In this document: positions 1-7,189 of the stretch, piece after piece
Layout: each line of letters starts with the position of its first letter
How positions within the stretch are numbered: the first letter of the stretch is position 1
NCBI GenBank assembly: GCA_001599935.1
Contig: BCIJ01000012.1
Coordinates: forward strand, 108,735-154,777
Length of the DNA stretch: 46,043 nucleotides
Reading direction: 5' to 3'
Source: Holtermannia corniformis
Taxonomy: Eukaryota > Basidiomycota > Tremellomycetes > Holtermanniales
Notes under the pieces: model-generated
Told to the model about the DNA's origin: nothing
The model's database searches: none
Seen by the model: only the letters and a program-made list of their open reading frames with translations
Made by a program: the position numbers and the translations under genes

Positions 1-356
1 TCGATCTGCTGCTGTTGGACGCGGCTGGCGTCAATCACGTCGAGGAGGTGTTTGCGCAGGGCCGCATTGGTGACCTTCGCGGGGATGTCGGGGTCGGGGA
101 GNGGTGCTGGGGGGGTCGGAGTGGGCGTCCGCTCGTTCTCGGGTTCGGCGTCGTCCACTGCGGAGGCGAAGACGCTTTTTCGCGCACGAGCTTCCGCCAT
201 TTCCGCGCGAAACGCTGCCCTTTCCGCTTCCAGCGCGGCTTGTTCAGCTCTGAGGTCTTCGCCCCATTGCTGCAGGTGTTGACCCGTCAGTCCGTGCACG
301 CGGTGCGGCGACGGAGTCGTTTCGGGGTCGAGATCGGTGAGAGGGGATTCCGGCAT
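1..356 (-). CDS. Probable retrotransposon gag-like ORF, N-terminal part, cut by window edge
   Basis: An open frame starts with an ATG at 356-354 and reads without a stop to the left edge (118 complete codons). The product is acidic and proline-rich at the N terminus. A charged Ala/Glu/Arg helix follows at about residues 30-65, likely coiled coil, then a T-P-rich linker and another amphipathic helix with a QQQQ run. I recognise no catalytic motif. The layout resembles the start of Ty3/gypsy Gag proteins in basidiomycetes, but a host coiled-coil protein is also possible because capsid and zinc-knuckle regions would lie outside the window. Base 102 is N, in a proline-rich stretch. Function is inference; that the frame is open is directly visible. 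Confidence 0.45.
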   Translation of the reverse strand, partial: MPESPLTDLDPETTPSPHRVHGLTGQHLQQWGEDLRAEQAALEAERAAFRAEMAEARARKSVFASAVDDAEPENERTPTPTPPAXLPDPDIPAKVTNAALRKHLLDVIDASRVQQQQI

Positions 357-723
357 AGCCGGTTGAGCGCGATAGAGTAAAGACGCTCGAATATACTGTG
401 AGGGCCTCGCCGAGAGAAGGCGATAGCCCGGAAGGAGAGGCAAGATCGACGCAGCGATCGGCCTCGGGGAAGCGGGACTCTAGATCGCGCGATGCGGAAA
501 GCTAAGTTCCGCACTCGAGGGCTCTGGAGGATCGACGAGAGAGAATAGGNNGAACACTATAATATTCGAGCGATGGAGATACAACAAGAGACGAGAGAAA
601 CAGAAGGGCGCGCGCGCGCGGCCGCACCGCCGCAGCGCACAGACAGTGGTGCGATAGCACCAGTGGCACCTCGCGAGGCGGTCTCCTTCGCATCCCGCAC
701 GTGGCACAGCCATAGGCGTGACA
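357..723 (-). repeat. Possible 5' LTR/leader upstream of the gag-like ORF
   Basis: On the minus strand this stretch precedes the gag-like start codon. A TGTCACG start at 723 would suit an LTR, and an AT-rich TATTATAGTG lies near 565. A GC/CG alternating run is at 606-620. No matching 3' LTR, primer-binding site or target duplication can be shown within the window, so boundaries are a guess. Two N bases lie at 550-551. Confidence 0.2.
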
Positions 724-1634
724 CTCATGCACTCCTGAACCACGGGTAGCTGCCGAGTCACCGAGTCACTTTGCACCGAGTCCTCCAAGTCCAATTGTAG
801 CGGAGTATTTATCAGCGAGACTAGCATTAATTGCCTTGTCAGCTTCAGCAGCACCTACTAGGCTCTCTAGAGGCCTCCAGGAGGCGTACAGGACGTCAGT
901 CAACCTGTACGCTTCGTTTGACACTCATTTCAGGCAGATTTGGTGGTGTTTGGTGGTGACTATAATCGACGACACAAGACGAAATCAACGACACAAGAAA
1001 TAAAAGACGCCACACGGTGTTTTTTACAAACGGCGTGCCATACTTCACAGGCTGGAATCCTCGTCGCCAATTTGCGCCACGAGGTGGAAAAAATGGAAGG
1101 GTCATCGCTGCGGTTTCTAGATCTGTAGCGAGGGACCTTGAGCTGCAAGGGCCTCGTGTTTATGGATGATGAGCTATACATCAAGCACAGGCGACTCGCC
1201 CAAGTCCCGATCCAAGGTCACGTGACCTCACCACAAGATCCTAGCCAAGTCATCGATCCCTCCCGCTTTCTCACCAAGTGACGAGGGCGACTGGACCAAC
1301 TGTCCGTTTGTGATGCTATGTAACCGTGTTGGCCTCCGAAGTCAGAGCTCGTCAATCCAGCCACGATCAAGTTGAAAGATACCTTCTCGTGGGAAGCGTA
1401 TGATTGACACTGACTCACAATAGCGCTTATGCGGAGACGGAATGGCTCCTAGCTACGCAGGCGCTATTCTTGCCACTGGGTGTCTGCAAGAAGGCGCGTG
1501 GCACACTGTTGTTCGGCGTCAAAGGATAGGCCGACAATACTGTGCGAGATCTTACTCCGCGGGCCTTCTCCGTGACACAGCGGCTACAAATATTCAGCTG
1601 CGCGTTTGCCTCCATCTCTTGCACAACTTTGATC
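724..1634. other. Intergenic stretch, no supported gene
   Basis: Only short overlapping open frames occur on both strands, none with splice-consistent extension or recognisable protein. A near-repeat of the type GTGACTCGGTGACTCGGCAG is present on the minus strand near 755-775. I see no tRNA, CRISPR or clear promoter here. Confidence 0.5.
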
Positions 1635-1973
1635 ATGTCGGATCAATCCATGTGGGCAACCACGCTGAGAAAGGCATTGTCCGAACAAGACATTGTCCTT
1701 GGCAAAGAGGACGTCGCCACACTGACTAGCACGATTAGCCAGGCGTGGAGCGAGACGGAATCGAAGGGTTCGGGTGCACGCCTGCTGGCGATGGAAGAGA
1801 CCGCAATGAAGTACATGGACAAGATGCAAGCTCGGAAACTCGCTTCCTCAATCTTTTGTGAGAAGAACGATCAAGCAAAGGTGGTCATAGCCGAGCAATA
1901 TGGTGTCGGAAGCGTCGCGTTGGACCCGGTGAAAAACTTTCTGATTGTTGACGAGCCTAGTGGAGCGACCTGA
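1635..1973 (+). CDS. Small hypothetical protein (112 aa)
   Basis: The frame opens earlier (1542) but the first convincing start is the ATG at 1635, giving an acidic, helical 112-aa protein with no signal peptide or membrane segment. It has Ala/Glu/Lys-rich helices and ends in a short hydrophobic strand (FLIV). No family is recognised. It lies upstream of the FKBP gene on the same strand. Its size and position resemble the other small orphan genes in this arm, but it lacks their W-x2-M-x4-R-x-E-L motif, so I do not place it in that family. It could be a gene or a long chance frame; the length and protein-like composition favour a gene. Confidence 0.45.
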   Translation: MSDQSMWATTLRKALSEQDIVLGKEDVATLTSTISQAWSETESKGSGARLLAMEETAMKYMDKMQARKLASSIFCEKNDQAKVVIAEQYGVGSVALDPVKNFLIVDEPSGAT

Positions 1974-2124
1974 ACATTGTCCGTGCTACAGCGCTGGTGG
2001 TCATGTCATATGCACAGCATGTTGGAACGACGTGTGCCACCTGCCAAGTGCCACTGACCTTACCCCACGTGCAGGCTCCACTCGCGCCCCCTTTCGGTCA
2101 ACGTCCACGTCGGTCGACCTGTTC

Positions 2125-2747
2125 ATGTTGCGCACCTTTGCCAGCAAGACTACCACCACTAGATCCTTGACCCGCTCACTCCACGCTACCTCACGAACAA
2201 TGGGTGTCACTATCGAGGTGAGCTCGCACTGGGCCATGCGCGATGGCGTGCTGATGGGACAGAAAATTGCCCCCGGAGACGGCAAGACGTTCCCCAAGAA
2301 GGGCGACACGGTGAGTGGATAGCTTGACGCGATCGCTGCTGACGCTCGGCAGGTCACCATCCACTGTCGGTACCCTTGCAGATGACTGGACAGCACTAAC
2401 TCGGACAGACGTCGGTACCCTCCAGGACGGCTCCAAGTTTGACTCGTCGCGCGACCGCGCCGACCCGTTCAAGACGCAGATTGGCGTCGGCCGCGTCATC
2501 AAGGGCTGGGACGAGGGTGTCCCGCAGCTCTCGCTCGGCGAAAAGGTCAGTTGACGTCTTGCTGGGCTGGTCCCGTGCCTGACCCGATGGTAGGCCAAGC
2601 TCGTGTGCACCCCCGACTACGCCTACGGTCCTCGCGGGTTCCCTCCTGGTAGGTCGAGTGCGTAACAGAATGCCAGAACTGATGGCCACAGTGATCCCCG
2701 CCAACGCGACCCTCAACTTTGAGGTCGAGCTCCTCAAGATCAACTAG
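2125..2747 (+). CDS. FPR1: FKBP12-type peptidyl-prolyl cis-trans isomerase, with possible mitochondrial presequence
   Basis: Exons 2125-2217, 2263-2310, 2353-2365, 2409-2545, 2594-2648 and 2692-2747 join in phase. From the ATG at 2200 the product is 108 aa, the usual FKBP12 length, beginning MGV and ending VELLKIN. Visible FKBP active-site residues include the FDSSRDR segment, VIKGWDEG and the DYAYGPRG loop. The family catalyses proline isomerisation and binds FK506/rapamycin. An in-frame upstream ATG at 2125 adds 25 residues rich in Arg, Ser and Thr with no acidic residues, typical of a mitochondrial targeting peptide, so two isoforms may arise by alternative initiation. The first intron (2218-2262) is 45 nt, stop-free and in frame. 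One exon is only 13 nt. The family call is near certain; dual targeting is inference. Confidence 0.95.
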
Positions 2748-3000
2748 GCGTTGGACGAGGCCCCGACGTGGACAGTGAAGCAGTAAAGTGAAGAAGCGAA
2801 GAGATGCACCGATTGCGTGTGGCACTCGTCACTGTTCACGCCCACAACGGTTGCACATTGCTGACTCGATCACTCAGCACAAGAAAGGATATGCAGCGCC
2901 TTCGCCTCATCACGGGCTTGATTACGGTGCAGTCCATTGAGGCGCTTTGCGGAGGCAAGAAGACTCATCAGACCTGAGAATGTGTCGTTCCCGGATACGA

Positions 3001-3035
3001 CAAGGGAAGTCGACCAAGGGAAGTCGATCAAGGGA
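3001..3035. repeat. Short tandem direct repeat in a 350-bp intergenic stretch
   Basis: A 14-bp unit CAAGGGAAGTCGAY occurs twice in tandem, followed by a partial third copy. It lies in the gap between the FKBP gene and the next small gene (2748-3099), where I see no other feature. It is about 65-100 bp upstream of the start codon at 3100 and might be a promoter element, but that is speculation. Confidence 0.5.
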
Positions 3036-3099
3036 CGCCCAGCCCGTTAAGGCATAAAGCCAGCGGGAGGTTGCACTCGGGCAACACCATATCATCGCA

Positions 3100-3739
3100 A
3101 TGTCCCACCCGTATCTCAGGACGGAAAAAAACGGCACGACCGTTGAGTCATATTTGATCGACGGTGAACTTTCCACCCGCGCATCGCATTACCCAGCGAG
3201 CACTTTCAACGCAGATACAGCTCTCGGTGCCGTCCACGATCATGTGTCCAACCTGTCAGGCCGTGACGATTTCGACGGCGACTGGATCCTAAACGAAAAC
3301 AACATCGAATGGATTGAGAAACAGATGGACTGGCAAGCGAACTTAGATGGCAACATTGAGCGTAAGCCGCCCGCTTAGTGCATGCCTGCAGCTACAGTAG
3401 CCTTTACGATGGTATCGTCCGTCTTCCATTCCTTGTGTCAGAAGACGGGGACGCCCTGTCGCCCTGACCTGAGCACGGATGTTTCACTACGTCTTGTTTG
3501 CGGATCCACACGATATCCCAAGAGCGGCCCTCCAGATGCACCCGCTTCCAGTGAGTGAAGCACATTGGAGCGATGGCTTTGCTCGCTACTCGCTTCCCGT
3601 AGACTCGCACATGGCTGCGTCACGCAAGACGCTTCGAGAGTTGGAATTTTTGACCTCGACGGCTGCGCTCACCGCCGAGTCCACTTGTGTGTGCCGTGTA
3701 GCGGGAGACGGTCGAGTACATGGTATCGTCACTCGCTAG
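3100..3739 (+). CDS. Hypothetical protein, possible three-exon gene (183 aa)
   Basis: A 92-codon frame starts at 3100 and stops at 3378. A longer model is available: exons 3100-3361, 3398-3550 and 3603-3739, with introns beginning GTAAG and GTGAGT and ending CAG and TAG, giving 183 aa in phase. The first exon encodes an acidic stretch rich in D, N, E and W (residues 60-85). The later exons are Ser/Thr-rich. No domain is recognised. After the first splice the reading becomes GNIELAFT, resembling the start of the small right-arm proteins (DNLQLAFT), so a relationship is possible but unproven. The unspliced 92-aa version is the main alternative. Confidence 0.4.
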
Positions 3740-3935
3740 TCCTGCTGCGATCTCACACCCACCTTTCTGATGGCTCTTCAAGANGTTCACGAGAGTGCCT
3801 TNGCCGTGCTCTCAATCGGGCACCAGCGCAGCGCCTTTGCAGGCGATGATGCCGGTCAGTTATCGGACCTTGCTCCATTCAGTGGTCAACCCCATCTTGG
3901 ACTTCGACGTACAAAGGCCGCGCTCAAGACGGCCG

Positions 3936-4322
3936 ATGTCTGCCACAATGTCCTCTGACGATATCGAGAACGGCCTCGCACTGATATTCAACTACCAAGA
4001 TGGAGATCCTGTATGCGTGCAGGCGACACGGATCGAGGTGCCTTGGCGTGCTGAAGCCGTAGCTGTGCCATCGCATGCCGAGATCATCGCACAAGTGTGT
4101 AGCAGCCCGGAGCGCAGCCAGTTTGGATATAGAGTCTCCCCAGAGGCTGCGCCTGCCGCTCACCTGCAAGCCGCGGATACCGAAGTGATTGATCTGTTCA
4201 GCGAGACGTGGCGCTCGATGACGCCCCACGATCGTCAAGAGTTGCTTGAATCGAGCGAGATCTTCATACGGGACGACCCGAGCACGAGAAGGAGCGTGTT
4301 GACCATTATTGCGGGCCGCTAG
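3936..4322 (+). CDS. Small orphan-family protein with W-x2-M-x4-R-x-E-L motif (128 aa)
   Basis: The ORF is intronless, with starts at 3936 and 3948 in frame; either gives 124-128 aa. The N-terminal half shows two hydrophobic strands separated by an acidic turn (LALIFN, DGDP, VCVQATRI) and then a predicted helix. The C-terminal third carries WRSMTPHDRQELLES. This motif aligns without gaps to WQHMDVHRRRELVEA in the gene at 44258-44581 and WSNLSAYERRELFQS in the gene at 44867-45181, so the three are paralogues. There is no signal peptide, membrane helix or known enzyme motif. Function is unknown. A probable cytosolic alpha/beta fold is inferred from the pattern. Ns occur just upstream (3784, 3802). 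Confidence 0.6.
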   Translation: MSATMSSDDIENGLALIFNYQDGDPVCVQATRIEVPWRAEAVAVPSHAEIIAQVCSSPERSQFGYRVSPEAAPAAHLQAADTEVIDLFSETWRSMTPHDRQELLESSEIFIRDDPSTRRSVLTIIAGR

Positions 4323-4413
4323 GCGAATAAGCGTCGGCCCGGATATCTCCCATACTCTATGGTGCCAACGCTTGTACCTTTAGACTGCACCCTGAATCTC
4401 AGTCGTATACACG

Positions 4414-5670
4414 ATGCCACTTGGCACGGTGCAATGCGCTCAGGCACGACCATCATCTTGGCTGGTCACCAACGCCTTGGCCAGCATGTACTCGCCCTTC
4501 AGCTTCAGCAGACCGCGCTCCAACTCGGGCAGCAGCAAGCCGGTGACCCTTCCGGTACCGTCCCTCAAATCACCCTCGACCAAGAGCAAGCATCCACCGC
4601 CGACGATCCAGACCTCTTCCACGTCGTATCACTCGATACAACCCCAGCATTCCCCTTTGATCGATGAAGACCCGAGAACACCTGATACGCACGCGGAGAG
4701 CTCTCGAGGCGGGTGGTTTGATTCTGGAGGAAGCCGGGCGCTGCTCGTCAGCAAGCAACCGACGCTGCACAATGTCGATGAGGCGTCGGACGGGTCGTCT
4801 TATGTCTTCACACCTGCTCCCGACACCAAACCTGCCCGCCCATCACCGTTGCGTGCAATCACCCCGCTCAATGTCTCTCCGGGTCATGCAGACGAATTCA
4901 TGCCCCCCAAATCGGTACACGACGACTATGTCACGTCGATGCTGCATCCCAGCAGCTCGGCACCGCCTATTGCTCGCTCCAACTCGGCACCGCACAACGG
5001 GATCAGTCGCGAGCTCTTTTTGGAGACGGATGGGGAGAGCCAGCCGACGGGCCAGGTCATGCCGGTTTATCGTGCGACGCTGCTCGAGGGCGCCAAAGAG
5101 ATGGAGCACGGCTTGAAGACGCATCTGGAGCAGGTGCTGAGGGTACAAAAGGAGATTGGGAGGCTGCATCGGAACCTTGATGGTGTCGGAGGGGGCTCTG
5201 GCGATGGGGCCGAGGTGGAGCCCGACCTCAAGCGGCGCGAAGATGGTTTGGATGGGATCATGGAACAGGTGGGTGCGGGCCGATGCGAGAGACAAGCTGA
5301 TATAACCCAGCTCGGCGTACTATCCCACCTGTTGCAATCCTACCACGCACTTGGGACTCCTCAGCTGTCGTTTCCGCAACCCACCCAGCCGAGCACGTCA
5401 GCTCCGTCTGAACACAGGGGCGCATCATTGCTACCCGCCGCCGTGCCCATTCAAACCATGTCGATCCCTAACGAACCTACTCAGCCAGCACCGCGGCCAC
5501 GACCCCAGCCTACTCGGTCGTCAACGACGGTCGAGTTGAGCAGGGAACGGCCTGCCAAGCCCGGCTGGGGTACAACCTCCTCGACCGCGTTCGCTCTCAG
5601 TGACCCATCCAAGCCGGATATTCAAAGCCCCGTCGAAATGGACAAGCTCGACCGCCGACGCCCATGGTAG
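4414..5670 (+). CDS. Disordered Ser/Pro-rich protein with short coiled coil (404 aa)
   Basis: Exons 4414-5268 and 5311-5670 are joined across a 42-nt GTGGGT...CAG intron that is itself in frame without a stop, so retention would add 14 residues. The N-terminal 200 residues are low-complexity Ser/Pro/Thr with several S-P sites. Residues about 225-300 form a charged helix (EMEHGLKTHLEQVLRVQKE...) continuing across the splice into LGVLSHLLQSYHALG. The tail is again proline-rich. This suits an adaptor or scaffold with one dimerising helix, but no family is recognised. An alternative start is the ATG at 4486, also in good context. Its 3' end faces the small minus-strand gene at 5712. Confidence 0.6.
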   Translation: MPLGTVQCAQARPSSWLVTNALASMYSPFSFSRPRSNSGSSKPVTLPVPSLKSPSTKSKHPPPTIQTSSTSYHSIQPQHSPLIDEDPRTPDTHAESSRGGWFDSGGSRALLVSKQPTLHNVDEASDGSSYVFTPAPDTKPARPSPLRAITPLNVSPGHADEFMPPKSVHDDYVTSMLHPSSSAPPIARSNSAPHNGISRELFLETDGESQPTGQVMPVYRATLLEGAKEMEHGLKTHLEQVLRVQKEIGRLHRNLDGVGGGSGDGAEVEPDLKRREDGLDGIMEQVGAGRCERQADITQLGVLSHLLQSYHALGTPQLSFPQPTQPSTSAPSEHRGASLLPAAVPIQTMSIPNEPTQPAPRPRPQPTRSSTTVELSRERPAKPGWGTTSSTAFALSDPSKPDIQSPVEMDKLDRRRPW

Positions 5671-5711
5671 CTCCCGTACGATTCCCACGTTGTACCACAT
5701 GCATCACGCTA

Positions 5712-5918
5712 TCACGCCTTGATCATAACATGACTCTCTGGAAGCTTGATGCCCGTGTGATCGCCTGCATGAACCTCGGGCTCACCTAGGCGATAAGGAC
5801 CGGATCGGCCAGGGTACTTGCCCTGGTCCGAGCCGATGAAGCGGGGAAGCTGCCTGCAGATCGCAGCGGCAACGATTGCCGAGAGCTGTACAATTGCTGG
5901 ATCGATGGGGCTCGACAT
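5712..5918 (-). CDS. Small hypothetical protein (68 aa)
   Basis: The frame opens at 5963 but the start at 5918 (MSSPIDP) is better placed. The product has one hydrophobic helix at about residues 8-22 (AIVQLSAIVAAAIC) followed by a Gly/Pro/His-rich polar tail. This could be a small membrane-associated protein. There is no recognised family. It is convergent with the coiled-coil gene, with stops about 40 bp apart, which is normal spacing here. It could have upstream non-coding or coding exons. Confidence 0.4.
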   Translation of the reverse strand: MSSPIDPAIVQLSAIVAAAICRQLPRFIGSDQGKYPGRSGPYRLGEPEVHAGDHTGIKLPESHVMIKA

Positions 5919-6346
5919 GTTGGTTGTGGTCGATACAACTGGGTCGTGCTGCGCGGCTTGCACTTTATGCAGCGCGAGATCTGCCGGCTTTCACCTCTGA
6001 AAGGTATCACTGCAACAGTGTGAAAGGACAGCAGCCGACTTACAATCACCGCAGTGTGGCAGGCTGCCGCCCAGTCGACGTCGCAAAGACTTCCAGGACG
6101 TCAGGAAGGCACAGCACAACGGCATGTGTATCGATCGTACGCCCACAGCTGAGCGAGTCCGGCCTATAGTGGCGGCCCGCGTATTCATCACAGGCCGGCC
6201 CGTATCTATTGTTCAGTCGAGACTTCTGTCAATCGAAAGCCTGCAGGCAAGGTGGAGCTCCTCGCGCCTTGAACAGCAACGATTGCCTGCATCACCCGGT
6301 ACCCAGCGTTGGGCAAACGGCAAAAATGCAAAAAGGAATAATCCTC
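5919..6346. other. Intergenic stretch downstream of tRNA-Trp, with Pol III terminator tracts
   Basis: No gene is supported. On the minus strand, T-runs at 6334-6330 and 6326-6322 lie about 13 and 21 nt after the tRNA 3' end and would terminate RNA polymerase III. The rest may be promoter for the small gene at 5918. Confidence 0.6.
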
Positions 6347-6419
6347 TGAAATCCGCCTGACTCGAACAGACAACCTTAAGATTTGGAATCTTACGCGCTA
6401 CCAATTGCGCCAGGACTCC
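6347..6419 (-). tRNA. tRNA-Trp (anticodon CCA), intronless
   Basis: The minus-strand sequence folds as a full cloverleaf. The acceptor stem is GGAGTCC with GGATTTC (two G-U pairs). The D stem is GCGC/GCGC with loop AATTGGTA. The anticodon stem is TAAGA/TCTTA with loop TTCCAAA, and the variable loop is 5 nt. The T stem is GTCTG/CAGGC with loop TTCGAGT, and the discriminator base is A. The A box (TGGCGCAATTGG) and B box (GTTCGAGTC) are intact. The anticodon CCA reads UGG, tryptophan. Retrotransposon sequence lies immediately 5' of the gene; the insertion duplicated nt 1-7, leaving the tRNA complete. Confidence 0.93.
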
Positions 6420-6422
6420 GAT
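6413..6422. repeat. Target-site duplication, tRNA-proximal copy
   Basis: GGACTCCGAT on the plus strand (ATCGGAGTCC on the minus strand) comprises 3 nt upstream plus nt 1-7 of tRNA-Trp. The identical 10-mer recurs at 7049-7058 between the two retrotransposon copies. Confidence 0.8.
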
Positions 6423-7048
6423 TTTTGATGGCATCACGGAAACTATGATCGCTATGATCTCAGACCGGAGAATTACGGTAATTCTCCGATCTCGTCCCGC
6501 TGAGGTGGGTGGACAGTCGCTGGGTAGCGACCGTCACCCTGGTATCTCCATCAGACTCAGCTCTTGATCCGTTTGCGGTAGGTGGCATGGGAACTGCGGT
6601 TGTGCGCCGCGTATATCCTGGCGGCCAGGTTGAGTGCGATATGGTGGGCAGCGGTGGCGTCATAGGAGTCTAGGAGTGTTGGCAAGGGAGGTACATGTCC
6701 AAGCCAGTATCGTTTTTCGATGTCATCAGTGGACCACACTATCGAGTTGACGTATCGGATCCACTCAGCTCGTTTCGCTAGCCACTGTGGATCTTCGGGT
6801 TTGTCTTGGTACCGAGCTCGCCGAGCGCTTGAAGCTACCGTCCTCTTGATTTGCGAGAATTCGTCGCATTCGGCAAATATGTGGTCGGTGTCTTGGACCG
6901 GGGCGCCGCAGTAGGTGCACTGCGGTCTCACCGAGTTCGGATGCCATATGCTCTCTTGTAAGTTGTGTCGGACTTGGCCAGTCCGGGTCACCAGCTGTAC
7001 CTTGGCAGTGAGGACCGCTGGGGACCGTTGGTAGAAGTAGGCTGGTGT
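6423..7048 (-). mobile_element. 5'-truncated non-LTR retrotransposon copy beside tRNA-Trp
   Basis: The minus-strand frame from 7048 to the stop at 6557 encodes the C-terminal about 160 residues of the same polyprotein as the large element, starting exactly at the T-P-A-Y-F-Y-Q segment. It keeps the CCHC-type knuckle (CTYCGAPVQDTDHIFAEC) and the Y-W-L-G-H motif. The 3' UTR (6423-6556) shares a stem-loop and the end GTGATGCCATCAA with the large element. By eye the proteins differ at about one residue in five, so this is a different subfamily, not a recent duplicate. Only the 3' end survives, as is usual for 5' truncation in target-primed reverse transcription. Confidence 0.85.
6463..6491 (-). 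promoter_or_regulatory. 3' UTR stem-loop of the truncated element
   Basis: An almost perfect inverted repeat, GATCGGAGAATTAC/GTAATTCTCCGGTC on the minus strand, has 14-nt arms. It lies about 40 nt from the element 3' end. The large element has the corresponding structure at 7096-7125. It could be the RNA feature recognised by the reverse transcriptase. Confidence 0.6.
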
Positions 7049-7058
7049 GGACTCCGAT
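7049..7058. repeat. Target-site duplication between the two element copies
   Basis: GGACTCCGAT is identical to 6413-6422. It separates the 3' end of the large element from the 5' truncation point of the small one. Confidence 0.8.
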
Positions 7059-7095
7059 TGTTGATGGCATCACAAAACTATGGTTTTAAGCCTCA

Positions 7096-7125
7096 GATCG
7101 GAGAATTACAATGATCCTTCCGATC
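7096..7125 (-). promoter_or_regulatory. 3' UTR stem-loop of the large element
   Basis: GATCGGA and TCCGATC arms (7 nt) enclose about 16 nt. Its position and flanks match the stem-loop of the truncated copy. Confidence 0.5.
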
Positions 7126-7189
7126 TCGTTCTGCTGGGTGGGCGTCGAGCCGCAGGGTAGCAGCTGACGCCCTAAGGTTTCCTTCGTGC

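Noticed and set aside
1635..1973. Membership of the 112-aa gene in the W-x2-M-x4-R-x-E-L family
   Set aside because: Similar size and location, but the motif and N-terminal pattern are absent.
3001..3035. CRISPR-like repeat
   Set aside because: Only two full 14-bp units without spacers; this is a eukaryotic genome and a simple tandem repeat.
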